Numbered from the stretch's first letter, positions 34,829 through 47,336 are shown. The stretch: 64,000 bases of DNA from Lycium barbarum (GCF_019175385.1 NC_083338.1:64264884-64328883), one strand, 5' to 3'. Notes: generated by a model from the sequence alone, not told the origin. A program made the numbers and translations.

Positions 34829-37117
34829 TGTTACATCCCGTATTTTTGGACAAGGAAATTGAATCGTCCAATATGAACAAAATTACCCGAGCCCGGAGAA
34901 TTCGATCATATTCAAGGATAAAAATCTAGAGCTCGGTGTACAAAGAGTTTGAGGTCCCGAAATAATTTAGGTCATAACAAGTGTGACCACGGTGATTGAG
35001 AATAATATTTTGTGTGTACCAAAAGGGACTATGGACTAGTGATAGAAGTTATATCTTGTATTTTTGTACGATTGGATTATTCGTAAATAATTTTAAGGAC
35101 AAGATTAATTTTGAGATATGAGAAGAGAATTTTTAATCCCGATTTTATTATTGCTCGGTTTACTAATTAATTGAAATTAGTGTGGGAACATTAGCGAAGT
35201 GGGAAATTAATTAACCATGATTAGATTATTAAGTGGTGATTAGTGATTGATTAAGATTAATTAAGTTAATTAGACCTAAGTGGGCCCCACCAGAATTAAT
35301 TAAAAAAATAGCATGGATGATTCATGCTAGTGGGACACGTGTAACTAGGGCAGGCCATATATATATATATATGTGAGTAATGACCAATTTTAGTCATCTT
35401 CTTCACAAATATCCAATTCTTGAAGCAAAAAAATTATAGCACAAGCCATGGCAGCTCACGGCCATGGCTTGGCAGCCCACAATTTACTTAGATTTTGATA
35501 GCAAAAAAAAATAATAAGGGTGCTTTACGTGTGCAAGGTGGCGGCAAAGTAAGGAAATTGAATTTAGGAAGAAGAAGCGGTGTAATTACTGCAAGTGATT
35601 ATAGGATCTTTCCCAATTAAATTAAGGTAAGACCTTGTCTTTTTATGGTATGATTGGATTAATTATGTTGTAATGGAAAGATTAAAATTGTATTAGACGA
35701 AATTGGAAGTAAGAAAATTGCATGAATTCGTTGGTATTAGGAGTTGGGTTGAATTGGAGTTGTTTCGATTTAATCGAGTTTAATTGTTGTTGGTGTCGTT
35801 GATTGTGTGATAAAAGTGAAGGAATTATGATAATTAAGGTTGTAGTTGTTATATGGAATTGTTGAGATATGAATTGGATTAAATGTTCATAAAGTTGTGG
35901 GCTGTTTTTGTTGAGTTGAAAGATTAAAAGTGTGGTTTTACGTTTATGTGTTGTTATTCTTTTTGTTGTCGTGTTGTTATTGATATGGCTCCTAAATTTG
36001 GAAGAGAGAAGTGTATAACATATCGTATACAAAGCGTATGTTGGTCTGTTTGGTATATAACCTTAGATGTTAATGATTTGGTTTGGAAAAGGATTAAGAG
36101 AGGTTATTGGGTTGTTTGAGTTGTTTATGGGCTGGATTTTAAGGATTTGATATGAATATTTCTATTATTGCTGTTGTTGGTATTGCTGTGATAACAGGAG
36201 ACTAATTGGATGTTCGGGTTAGGCGAGTTATATAGAGGAAATGCTGCCCGATTTCCGTTAAGTTCTTAACTAACATAAATCCTAATCAAGAAAGTATGAA
36301 CTAAGGAATGATTCCTATAAGTGATTGGTTGTGGATTTATAAGCTAGAAAATATAGTTTACTAACGATAGCGTTACTTTCATGTTGAATAGACTAAGGGG
36401 GCGACGAAGCGAACTTGGTTACGGTTAACCTATAACAGGTATGTAAAGCTAACCCTTCTTCCTTTTTGGCATGATCTTTGTGAAACACACAGACGACGTA
36501 TATATGACTCCAAAGAAGCTCCTATTCTTAGAGCCACTAGGTTGGCTAATGTTCTTCATTCCCAGAGCTTTCTTCATTATGTCTTGATACGTATCTATGA
36601 TTTCTGAAGTTCTATTTGATATGTTCCATAGTGGCACTCGAAGGACACTTGATATGACTATGGTCTTGATTTTCAAATGATGTTTTATTTTGATTGTTCT
36701 ATTGAGTCTCAGATATAATTTAGTTTGCATATGGTTGCTCACTACTCTGCTCGTGCATGCCTCAATATATCTTTCACTGAGTCCCGGGCCAGGATACGTT
36801 TTCGTGCACAGTTTCTCTGCATTGTTCACCGAGTCCCTCACTAGAGGGTCGGGATACGGTATATATATATATATATGTGATATGATGATATGATTATGTG
36901 ATTATGATGATATGATGATGTGATTATGGCGCCAAGGATGGCATGTGATGACTTTATTCACCGAGTCCCATAATGGGCCGGGTATGATATATGATATTGA
37001 TATGCATGTTTTACATTTTATAAGGCAAGTGTATTGGTATTTTTAAAGTCATACTTGTCTCCTGTAATTTCTATTTCAGTTATGATCCTCTTTATTGTAT
37101 TTCATGCTTTATATACT

Positions 37118-37277
37118 CAGTACATATCTCGTACTGATCCCCTTTCTTCGGGGGGCTACGTTTCATGCCCACAGGTACAGATATTCGATTTGGTGATCCT
37201 CCGGCTTAGGATTTCCACTCAGCTGTCTTGGAGAGCTCCATTGTTCCGGAGCCTAGACTTTTGATACAAATATTTTG

Positions 37278-37330
<53 letters not shown>

Positions 37331-37666
37331 TATCCAGGGGTACGGCGGGGCCCTGTCCCGTCATATTTCACTGTTGATACTCTTAGAGGTCTGTAGACAT
37401 ATGTGTGGGTTGTGTATAAGTTTTGCTCAGGTGTGTCTACATGGTTTGCTATGGATATTACCGCTTGTAATGGCAGCCTTGTCGGCTTGCGTTTGTTGTT
37501 GATATGTTGTGGCAGCCTTGTCGGCTTGTGTATGATATTACATGTAGTGGCAGCCTTGCCGGCGTGCGTATCCTATTGTGTTTTGACTAGAAAGTTCCCA
37601 TATTGTTCTTAAGAATCAGTTTGTCTGTATGTAACTACTACGTATACGAGTGTCCAGCTACGACAC
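37118..37666 (+). other. LTR hairpin module, element E 3' LTR
   Basis: CAGTAC/GTACTG, CCCC/GGGG, GCTCC/GGAGC (about 37235-37252), GGCGGG/CCCGTC (about 37344-37362), terminal GTGTC/GACAC (37650-37666). The third stem is damaged in this copy. Confidence 0.55.
37282..37327. repeat. TA microsatellite in E 3' LTR
   Basis: About 23 TA units between hairpin 4 and hairpin 5 of the LTR module. Confidence 0.95.
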
Positions 37667-37697
37667 TCGTCGTGGCTCACGGGGCTAGGTCGTGACA

Positions 37698-38190
37698 GAT
37701 ACTATACCCAAAGGATAGTAAATCTATGGGCAAAATTGGGTATATCAAACCCAATCCCTCCCAATTTGATTCAACCCTAAGAAACTATGCAATTTGAACT
37801 CAAAGAAGGACCCAAATGATTCCACAAATGAGCAACCTACTATGAATTCAATGGAATTTGCAATTAAATGCACAACTTAGAAATTACACTTAGTCAATAA
37901 TCAACCAAACAAACTATATATTAACTAAATCTCTCAAAATATAAGTTCACACAATATCCAAGCTCAGTCTTCCAAATGAATGGAAAGAACTATTTATACT
38001 AATGTCTTTTACACCAAAAGGCCCTAAAGTGGCTCTTTTGCAAAAATACCCACATGGGTCTTCAATTGCATCCAAAGCCTCATAACTTGCAATTATGACC
38101 TCCAATTGCCATTCTAACCCCATAACTTCCAAGTATGACCTGCAATTGCAATATTAGCCCCATAGTTGTTCATTTAGCCATTTTGCGCTT
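37698..38190 (-). mobile_element. Element O, noncoding 3' part
   Basis: AT-rich DNA downstream (minus sense) of the O pol tail, with no ORF or LTR end found. It contains GATTCAACCCTAAGAAACT (about 37770), similar to a stretch at about 26462 on the other side of E. Confidence 0.4.
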
Positions 38191-38520
38191 CTAGCCACTT
38201 TGCAACTCTTCCAATGCCAACTCCCAAACGTTGTAAATCCGCGAAGTATTCTCTCTAATCTCCTCCAAGGCATCCTTCTTCATGAACAAGGCTTGTAACT
38301 CTTGAAGTTCTTTTGCTTGACTTCTAGTGAAAGGCCTTGTGCTTGTTGGGTTCATATCATCCTCCCCATCTTGGAGAAGATTCGTCCTCGAATCCACGGG
38401 CATACCTACAACACAAGAGGAAAGATCACTCACATTGAAAGCATTATGAACGTTATACTTACTTGGCAAGTCGATCTTGCAGGCATTGTCATTGATCTTT
38501 TCTAGCACTTTGAATTTCCC
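38191..38520 (-). pseudogene. Element O: gypsy pol C-terminal tail, different lineage
   Basis: 105 codons open from 38508 to a stop at 38191. The start LEKINDNACKIDLP and NVSDLS match the post-integrase domain of plant Ty3/gypsy polyproteins. They are followed by DSRTNLLQDGEDD and a Gln/Lys/Glu-rich tail (RSQAKELQELQ), with no chromodomain. Upstream pol is missing; homology stops at about 38520. This is a different gypsy lineage from A, J and M. Codons for DSRTN form the same stem-loop seen before the purine tract of the other elements (38379-38394). Confidence 0.75.
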
Positions 38521-38730
38521 TGTTAGCGTACAGTGAATAGAATAGCGAAGAGTAAGACGTATACGATGATTTGGATAAGTAAGAAATAGAATTTGATGAT
38601 CTTAATCGAGATTCAAAGACATTTGACCAAAAGGAAGAAGTTTGGTAAAGAAAGTAAAGGATATGTTATGTGTCTGGTAGGAATTATGGACGACGAGTTA
38701 ATGATGGCATAATGATGTCTTAGAGAAGGG
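38521..38730 (+). other. Unassigned segment before LTR H
   Basis: Likely the 3' end of H's internal DNA, ending in AGAGAAGGG just before the LTR start. No coding features seen. Confidence 0.4.
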
Positions 38731-38850
38731 TGATAACATCCCTTTGATTGGTATTGAGGTGTTAAACAAGTGTCAAGAAGGTTCCAAAAGGATCAGAGAT
38801 CAAACGAGTCGACGAGAACGAAAACGGAACCACTGGCACTATGTGGCCCA

Positions 38851-38990
38851 ACATACGGACCGTATAAATTATACTGGCCGTATGTTAGGCCGTATAATTA
38901 GCCAAGAGGGACATCATATTCTGGACCAAACATACGGACACACATACGGTCCGTATAAAATGTACGGACCGTATGTTGGTCTGTATAAGT
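38851..38990. repeat. Palindrome cluster in U3 of LTR H
   Basis: Repeated ATACGG and CCGTAT half-sites, with perfect or near-perfect palindromes such as ATACGGTCCGTAT. Two larger hairpins are bounded by ACATACGG and CCGTATGT. Lies about 25 to 165 bp upstream of the TATA box. Confidence 0.85.
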
Positions 38991-39013
38991 TGGTTGGGAC
39001 AGCTTTCAATTTA

Positions 39014-39020
39014 ATATAAG
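39014..39020 (+). promoter_or_regulatory. TATA box of LTR H
   Basis: ATATAAG, 283 bp after the LTR start; donor consensus about 250 bp downstream. Confidence 0.65.
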
Positions 39021-40298
39021 GGACCCTTTCTCATTTCATTTTCATTTCATTTTCACTCCACAAGTCAAGAAACCTCTAGAATATTCTCCATCATTCATCC
39101 ACAAGAATTCAAGGGAAAACCAAGATCAACAACACCAAATCCATGAAAATAAGGGTATGAAACCTAGCCAAAGTTCATCTACAACAAGAAAACTCAAGGA
39201 GAGAGAAATAGGGTTTTGGTGCTAGGAGAGTATTTTCATTCAAGGCTTGTTCAGCCATCATCTAAGGTAAGTTTAACGACCATACCATGTTGATTAAGGT
39301 ATTGGAAGTCTAAGACACTTGAATTGTAGAAAGACATAGAAAATGGGTCATAAATGAGTGAATAATGTCCTTGTTGAATAATGGGTGGAATAAATGATGA
39401 ATGTTGGTATGTTGTGATCGTGAATACGTTATAAATGACATTTATACCATGGAATAGGTATTATATGTGAGAAAACGCAATAGGGAGTCATAACCATAAT
39501 TGTGGAGAAATTGAAGGGAAATGGTGAATTGTGGTAAATGTAGATAAATGATGATTGTCGTGTGCGATATTGTGAATGTTGATATGAACGTTTGGGAGCT
39601 GATATAGAACATGGGAAAAGTAGTATAAACAAAGGAAATTCTGCCCAATTTTCTCTTGCGTTAGTAAGTCCGTTCTTATAATTATTAGCTAATGTCGATA
39701 CGAATTATCTTAAAGGTAGAACATGGGCATTAAAGGAGAACAAGAAAGCCATAAATTAGTTAAATGAAAAAGGTATGTAAGGCTAATCCCTTCCTTCAAA
39801 GGCATGAATCCTTCAAGCTTTCCATGATCCTCATATATGATGGAGCTTATGAGTCCGTAAATATACCAAACTACATACGAGCATGATGATGATGAGTTAA
39901 AGTATAGAGATTCTAGAGTTCATGATACAATGCTCCTATAACGTTAATGATGTCATTGTTGTTAACACTCACCTTATATACTATTTCCTTCAAGGTGAGG
40001 CAGAATACTCATAAATGTTCATAATATAATCGGGGGTTCACGACCTTACGTCACCCCGACATAGCCATAGTTGCCTTCAGAGTCTAATGTATGCTCCTAA
40101 TGATATATGTGAAATGATGCTAAGTCATGACATGTCTACAAGATGATCAATAATGCTAGCTTATAATATGCCTATGTTATGTATGAAAATGTCAAGCTAT
40201 GATAAAATTATGATATGTTCATGAGATGCGTAATAATGATGGGTTAGATTGATTATATGACGATACGATTCCACCGTGCTAAAATGGCCGGGCATGTC

Positions 40299-40616
40299 TG
40301 TCACGACCCAACCCCATGGGCCATGACTAGTGCCCGAGCTGGACACTCATATACGAACCTTTCTAGTATAGTCAAGTGGTAACTAAGGCAATATGGAAAT
40401 CTGCAAGGAAAATCTATAGACTCAAAACGCCATATATCATAATAGACCTGTCTCCTGAGGAGTCACAACTAATCCACACATTGCACGATATGCAAGCCGA
40501 CAACGATGCCACTATATACGAGGATATCCAAGGTAAAACATATAGACACAGCTGAGCATAACCTATATAAAACCCACATATGTCTACAAACCTCTAAGAG
40601 TATAAAAGTGAAATAT
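40299..40616 (-). mobile_element. LTR I1, fragment
   Basis: Minus-sense LTR end TGTCACGACCC at 40299. Breaks at GAAATAT, where the same family's LTR (I2) begins; the sequence expected to continue I1 (GGGACAGGGCC) is missing, so I2 inserted here. Confidence 0.75.
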
Positions 40617-41965
40617 TGTCACGACCCAACCCCATGGGCCATGACTAGAGCCCGAACTGGACACTCGTATATGTACCTGCTAAATATAGTCAGACTGAAA
40701 CTAAGGACAGTATGGAGACTTGTAAAAGCAACCGAAAGATTCATAACGCCATATATCATAATAACCTGTCTCTTGAGGAGTCACAGCTAACCAAAGCACG
40801 ACATAATATGCAAGCCGACAAGGCTGCCACTACATACGGGAATATCCAGAACAAATCATATCGACACAGCTGACCATAACCCATACACAACCCACATATG
40901 TCTACAGACCTCTAAGAGTATAAGAGTGAAATATAACGGGACAGGGCCCCGCCGTACCCCTGGACATATACATTAGTCTATTTCGAAAGATCTGTACCAA
41001 AATATCTAGGCTCCGAAACAATGGAGCTCTCCAAACAGCTGAGTAGAAGTTCTAAGATGGAGGATCACCAAATCGAGTATATGTACCTGCGGGCAGGAAA
41101 CGCAGCCCCCCCAACCCCCCGAAGAATGGGGGGTCAGTACGAGATATGTACTGAGTATATAAAGCATGAAATACAATAAAGAAGATCATGACTGAAATAA
41201 AGATTACAGGAGACAAGTATAACAATCAAGATACCAATGTACTTGTGCGTTATGAAACGAAAATCATGCATATCAATATCATATATCATACCCGGCCCAT
41301 TATGGGACTCGATGAATAAAGTCATCATATACCATCCTCGGCGCCATAATCACATCATCATATAATCATATCATATATATATAAATATATACCGTACCCG
41401 GCCCTCTAGTGAGGGACTCGGTGTATAATGCAGTGAAACTATGCACGAAAACATACCTGGCCCGGGACTCGGTGAAAGATATGTTACAGCATGCACGAGC
41501 AGAGTAGTGAGCAAGCATTTGCAAACTAAATCATATCTGAGACTCAATAGAATAATCAAAGTGAACTATCATTTGAAAATCAAGACAATAGGCATGTCAA
41601 GTACCCTTCGAATGTCACTATGGATTATATCAAAATAGGACATCTGAAATCATAGACACCTATCAAGACATAATAAAATAAGTTCTGGGAATCAAGAACA
41701 TTAGCCATCCTAGTGTCTCTAAGAATAGGAGCTTCTTTGGAGTCATATACACGTCGTCTGTTTGTTTCATAAAGATCATGCCAAAAAGAAAGAAGGGTTA
41801 GCTTCACATGCCTTAAGTCGCCAATATAAACCCAAAACGAACTCGTCTTAATGTTGATGCTAATCCTATAACAAGGAAATACATGTACGACTTTAGATGG
41901 CTTTCGTACATCGTGTATATCAATTGATAATTTGATCCTAAAACGAAATAGGTAGCTTCACATGC
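40617..41965 (-). mobile_element. LTR I2, truncated
   Basis: Minus-sense LTR end TGTCACGACCC at 40617. Carries the hairpin module (40648-41153) and tandem CCGAGTCCC-type units. It ends without the GGGATATAACA start and joins J pol. The last 140 bp or so (41816-41952) is not matched to another LTR here and is flanked by a 17-bp direct repeat (41799-41815 and 41953-41969). Confidence 0.7.
40648..41153 (-). other. LTR hairpin module, I2 copy
   Basis: CAGTAC/GTACTG, CTGCG/CGCAG and an enlarged C/G stem with an extra C-rich insertion (41087-41153), then the GGCGGG stem and terminal GGACAC stem. Confidence 0.5.
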
Positions 41966-43272
41966 CTTAGCCGTAAATCTATGGGTAGTTTGACGGACGT
42001 GCAACCAGAAAGGAAGGAGATAGTTTGTAAGATTTATCGGCTAGCTAATCTTGGAGTCCGTTTGGCTGATTCTGGAGATGGTGGAGTTTCGGTTCGAGAA
42101 GTTGTTGAATCCTCTATCATAGAAGAGGTAAAGAGACGCCAGTACGAGGACCCTGTTCTGGCACAATATAGAGATACAACTCTTAAAAAGGAGAAGACCC
42201 CATTCGAGGTTACACCTGACGGAGTGCTATAATATGGAGGCAGATTATGTGTACCTGAGGTTGCAGGGCTACGACAACAGGATATGGGAGAGGCACACTA
42301 TGCCCGTTATTCTGTTTATCCAGGGTCAACAAAGATGTATCATGACCTCAGATGTTTATATTGGTGGGATGGCATGAAGAGGGACATAGCGGCGTTTGTC
42401 GCTCGGTGCCCGAATTATCAACAGGTTAAGATCGAGCATCAGAAGCCTGGTGGAATATTACAGGAGATAGAGATCCCGACTTGGAAATGGGAAGTAATTA
42501 ATATGGACTTCATTACACGTTTACCTCGCACTCCGCGGAAGTATGACTCTATATCAGTTATTGTGGATAGGCTGACAAAATCAGCCCATTTTCTTCCAGT
42601 CAGGACTACTTATTCAGCGGAGGACTATGCGAGTTTATACATCAAGGAGATAGTGAGACTTCATGGGATTCCCACATCTATTATTTCAGACAGAGGAGCT
42701 CAGTTTACAGCTAACTTCTGGAGATCATTCCAGGAGGGATTGGGGACACAGGTGAGTCTTAGCACAGCATTCCACCCTCAGACTGACGGACAGGCCGAAC
42801 GTACTATTCAGATGCTACAAGATATGTAACGGGCCTGTATTATTTATTTCAGGGGAAGCTGGAACGATCATTTGCCACTTATCGAGTTTACTTATAATAA
42901 TAGCTACCATTCTAGTATCCAGATGGCACCGTATGAGGCCTTATATGGGAGGAAGTGCAGGTCACCTATTGGTTGGTTTGATGTTGGTGAGACTAAATTA
43001 ATAGGCCCAGACATGATTCAGCAAGCTGTTGATAAGGTGAAGCTTATTTAGGAGAGGTTATTGGCAGCCAAGAGTCGACAGAAGTCATATGCAGATAATC
43101 GACGTCGACACTTAGAGTTTCAGGTTGGTGATTGGGTGTTCTTGAAGGTTTCACCCATGAAGGGTGTAATGAGATTCGGCAAGAAGGGGAAGCTTAGCCC
43201 GAAGTACATTGGGCCTTATCAGATTATTCGTTGGATAGGCAAGGTTTCCTATGAGTTGGACCTACCATCTGA
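41966..43272 (+). pseudogene. Element J pol remnant, part 1 (integrase)
   Basis: Starts abruptly at the end of the RNase H region (RKSMGSL) and runs through integrase: H-H-C-C module (the second CxxC residue replaced, CPNY), the DFITRLP Asp, ISDRGAQF Asp, DGQAERT Glu and GPY motif. All in one frame, but with in-frame stops at about 42230, 42827 and 43050. Gag, protease, RT and most of RNase H are missing. Interrupted by solo LTR K at the LDLPSD residues; continues at 46985. Confidence 0.9.
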
Positions 43273-45977
43273 TGTTAGACCCCGTATTTTATACGTCGAG
43301 TTATTCGCGAAGGAATCGACGTGAGATAGAAACCTCGGATTTTTAATTTCTAAACTAGAACTAATCGGTTATAAATTTTACTTAGTATAAGAATGTTGTT
43401 GGAAATTAGGAACTACTTAATTGTGGTGTTAAGTGAAAATTAGTGGCAACAATGAGCCAATATGAACATTAACATGCCATGTCCAAAAGATGACTCAAAG
43501 TCATCTAAAATAAGGCTATTATGGAAGACAAACAAATATGCATTTAAATGTTGATTCATCCTATATACTTTCATTATATTTTGGACAACAAAATTGAAAG
43601 GAATAAAGGTATGAATTTCGGCCAAGGTGGCTGAAAATAAGGCACCCATGTGAGGCATGCATTTGAATATTGAAGGCATCTATTACTTTATGAAAGCATG
43701 CATTATTTTATGAAGGTATACAAGTTGGATAAGTCATTGCACATTTAAATATTGACCATTCATCTTTGTATGATTGCAATGGACAAGGTTAGTGTATGAA
43801 TCATCCACTACACATGCAATTGTATTGTAAACAATTAAATGGAAAGAAGAAGAAAGGAAACAAAGAGGGAGGTTCAGCCGAAAGTTTAGAGAAAAGAATT
43901 GAATTTTAGTGTAAAGTTAATTCAGTGCTCAATGTCAAGAGTGGAGAATGTGTTGTGTCCAACTTGTAGTCATCTTCGTTTAATCAAATGGATAACTAAG
44001 AGAGCTCATCTTCTCATTTCAACTTCACAACACAAAAATAGAAAGACTAGTGAAGGAGAGAAAAACTCTCGGCCAAGTGGCTAAATTTGGAGCTCTTTAT
44101 GTGTTGATCAAAAAAATATTTCTTCAAGCATTTCAACCCTTTAGAAGGTCCCTAGAAACGTGAATATAGTCATTGGAGCAACAAGAACCATTATCATTTC
44201 AATTCACAAACTCTAGCCAAGTTGAGAAGTCGGATTGTCAAGGTAAGATCTAACTTTCTTTTACATGTGTTAAGGGTGATGTAGATATGTGAATATAAGT
44301 TTCATACATGAAATGATGTGTGTTGATGTTGGAACATGATAGTAGACATGAAATTATATATGTTGATGTTGAAGTATGGTTGTAACTTGATGAACATGAA
44401 TTGCATGCATAAGATCATGAATGTTGGTGTTGGAATGTTAATGTGGCCGTAGGGACTGTTTTAGTGGCCATGGTGGACTGATTTTATTTAGTAATTATGG
44501 ATGATGCTATCATATATTGCATGGTAAAAAGAATGAAAAGAATTGGAAGGTTAAAGGTGAAGTTGTGTTAGTATGAATATAAATTGAATCCATGAAATCT
44601 TGTGTGTGATGTTGAAGCATGTTGAAACCGTGTAGGGACTGTTTTGTGTGGAAGATAATGAACTGATATTACTTGATATTTTGATTGTTTTAGTCATTAA
44701 TTTTATGATGGAAACGAAGGTGTTTAATGGTTGGAGTTAGAACTAAAATCGTTTGTGGGTTGTTGTAAGGATTATAGTGATGACAAGGTAGCTTAGTTGC
44801 GTAAGAAGTGATGATGTACATGTTGTGTGGTTGCTGGCCGTAACTTACTGAAATTATATGAAAATAAGACATGAAATAAGGTGTAAGAATCGTTTGTAGT
44901 CCGCTTAATATGTTCGTAAACGTTTGCAAGAATTCTGAGCATCTTTATGTTGTTCGTTAAGGATTGTTTTGGACGTGTTGTTGTTTTTGTTAAGTTGGAA
45001 AAACTAATTATAATTAAGAGTATACATCATGTTGTCATAGTAATTGGGCTGTTATAGAATCATTTTGATGAAGTATTACGACTATAGAGTAATGAGAATA
45101 AAATAGAGGTGTCATAACCGCATGTAAACTATTATCGAATGTTGTAAGGTATGGATTGATTTGAAATCGCATACGGACTGTTTTGACACGGTGTTGTTGT
45201 TCTTATTGAACTTGGAAGATTAATGATAATTAAGATTATGCATTGTGTGGTATGTTGAATGGGCTGTTATAAAGTTGTTACATGCAAACGTTAAGGCTAC
45301 AAACTATTACGAATAACTTGAGAATGTAGTAGCCGTATGTGAATCACTATTGAATGTTGTGAATGCGGACTATTTGGAATGTTGTGTGGGCTGTCTAGAT
45401 TGGTATTGAACGTATAATTATTGATGTGGGATTGGTTGTATGTAGTTGGTTTGGCTACAAGAGAAAACGTCATCTAAACATCTAGAAAGGAGTTACTAAC
45501 GTTAGAATACGTTTTGAATCTCCCCGTAGCTTAACCGTAGTTGTTGGCGTCTTAATATAGGTTGAAGTATTATTGGGCAGCGTATACATATTGTGTGATA
45601 AATAAGCGCTAAAGGTATGTGAAGCTAACCCTTCTTTCTTTTTGGCATGATTGTTGTGAAATGAATATACGATATGTACATATGATCGTTGTGATATATA
45701 TATGATTCCAAAGGACTTCCTATTCCTAGAACCACTAGGATGGCTAATGATCTTGATTCTCATAATTTACATTTTATATATATATTTTGATATGTACATA
45801 TGATTTCAAAGTTCCATTTTGATATAATCCGCAGGGACATCCGAAAGGTAAATGATATGAATATTATTGAATTTGCGAACGATGGTTCGTGTTGACTATT
45901 CTATTGAGTCCTTAAAAACTTTTTGAATTGCATATAGTTTCTCACTACTCTGCTCGTGCATACCTCAATATATCTTT

Positions 45978-46260
45978 CACCGAGTCCCGGGCCGGGTATG
46001 TTTTCGTGCACAGCTTCACTGCATTGTTCACCGAGTCCCTCACTAGAGGGTCGGGACACGTTATATGTATATGTATATGATGATATGATGACATGATGAT
46101 ATGATGATATGATGATACGGTGATAGCGGCCAGGATGGCATATGATGACTTTATCCACCGAGCCCCTCACTAGAGGGCCGGGACACATTATATATATATA
46201 TGCATGATGATGATATGATTTTATTTACCGAGTCCCTCACTATAGGGCCGAGACATGTTC
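45978..46260 (+). repeat. Tandem CCGAGTCCC hairpin units, LTR K
   Basis: Four units with spacing from about 50 to 120 bp: CACCGAGTCCC followed by GGGCCGGG or CTCACTAGAGGG. Each can fold on CCCTC/GAGGG or CCCGG/CCGGG. Separated by ATGATG-rich DNA. Shorter versions occur in the C, E, I2 and M LTRs. Confidence 0.75.
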
Positions 46261-46440
46261 TATATATATACGTACAAGATGATTATCTAATTATGTTACT
46301 ACGTCTCAAAATGGGTTGAGTATGATATATGATACGGACATGCATGATTTATGTTTCAAAGGCAAGCATCTTGGTATTCTGGATATTGTACTCCGTATTT
46401 CAGTTATGATCCTTTTACTATATTTCACTCTTTATATGCT

Positions 46441-46952
46441 CAGTACATATTCTATACTGACCCCCTTTCTTCGGGGGGCTGCATTTCATGCTCGCAGGTA
46501 CAGATACGCGCTTTGGTGAACCGCCAGTTTAAGACTTCCCTTCTGCTATCTTGGAGAGTTCCGTTGTTCCGGAGCCCAGACTTTGGTATAGATCCTGTTT
46601 GATCTAAATAGATGCATATGTTGTTTAAGGGTACGACGGGGCCCTGTCCCGTCATATGTTACGTTACTATTGATACTCTTAGAGGTCTGTGGACATATGT
46701 GTGAGTTGTGTATGGGTTCTGTTCAGCTGTGTCTATATGATGTGCTGTGGTATGATGTTCGTCTATAGTGGCAGCCTTGTTGGCTTGCACATGATATTGA
46801 TATGTGATGGCAGCCTTGTCGGCTTGCTTTTATATGTATAATTATGCGACAAATCTGAGACCATGATTTGGTCGTTATGAATTCCATGTGGTGTCTATTG
46901 TGGACTGAACATGTAGCTAACGGGAGTGTATACGAGTGCCCAGTTCGGGTAC
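46441..46952 (+). other. LTR hairpin module, solo LTR K
   Basis: CAGTAC stem (partly mutated), CCCCC/GGGGG, CTGC/GCAG, GTTCC/GGAGC, GACGGG/CCCGTC (46635-46653), terminal GTGCCC/GGGTAC (46936-46952). Confidence 0.55.
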
Positions 46953-46984
46953 TTAGTCACGGCTTACGGGTTTAGGTCGTGACA

Positions 46985-47331
46985 TCTGATTTGGAAGCAG
47001 TACATCCAGTCTTTCATGTGTCAATGCTTCGCAAATGTATTGGTGACCCTTCTAGAGTATTCCCCGTCGATGATGTCCAGGTGACGGAGGAGCTGTCCTA
47101 CTAGGAGAACCCTATGGCTATACTTGATCGGCAAGTTAGAAGATTGCGTACTAAGGATGTGGCTTCCGTCAAAGTATTATGGCGAAATAATAATAGAGAA
47201 GAGATGACCTGGGAAGCCGAAGATGAGATGAAGAATAAGTATCCTTACTTGTTCCCTACGCCTGCAGGTAATTTAAATTCCTCACTTGATTATATTGATT
47301 GGTAGACGAGACTACATGTTATAGCAATAAA
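46985..47331 (+). pseudogene. Element J pol remnant, part 2 (chromodomain)
   Basis: Continues from 43272 across [22 protein letters not shown] and the chromodomain-like tail [22 protein letters not shown] with EEMTWEAEDEMKNKYPYLF. In-frame TAG at about 47101. The coding frame ends near 47305. Element M is inserted shortly after, at GGAAA. Confidence 0.9.
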
Positions 47332-47336
47332 GGAAA

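Larger units (their letters stand above)
26560..37697 (+). mobile_element. Element E: complete LARD-type LTR retrotransposon
   Basis: Plus-sense element with two related LTRs (26560-30760 and 34829-37697), a degenerate PBS, a 4.07-kb noncoding internal region and a purine tract. The flanks GATAT (26555-26559) and GATAC (37698-37702) are the likely 5-bp target duplication with one change. No gag or pol domain is present, so it would depend on an autonomous relative. Element M carries a related internal region. Confidence 0.88.
34829..37697 (+). mobile_element. Element E, 3' LTR, 2.87 kb
   Basis: TGTTACATCCCG to GGTCGTGACA. TA-run promoter region at 35357-35372, donor 35624-35631, hairpin module 37118-37666, TA microsatellite 37282-37327. 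Uninterrupted counterpart of the 5' LTR. Confidence 0.92.
38731..40298 (+). mobile_element. Element H, partial LTR
   Basis: Starts TGATAACATCCC. TATA box ATATAAG at 39014-39020, donor AAG|GTAAG at 39264-39271, GGTATGTAAGG box at about 39772. The upstream U3 holds a dense palindrome cluster (38851-38990). Cut at 40298 by the minus-sense LTR I1. Confidence 0.75.
43273..46984 (+). mobile_element. Solo LTR K (3.71 kb) with target duplication TCTGA
   Basis: TGTTAGACCCCG to GGTCGTGACA, flanked by TCTGA at 43268-43272 and 46985-46989. It splits a pol gene whose two halves join cleanly, proving insertion followed by LTR-LTR recombination. Same family as the M LTRs. Donor consensus 44240-44247, hairpin module 46441-46952, four tandem CCGAGTCCC units 45978-46260. 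Confidence 0.95.

Noticed and set aside
37698..38520. Considered as a host gene exon
   Set aside because: The peptide matches a gypsy post-integrase tail and has no intron or exon structure.
38744..39019. 91-codon ORF in LTR H
   Set aside because: Spans the U3 palindrome cluster upstream of the TATA box.
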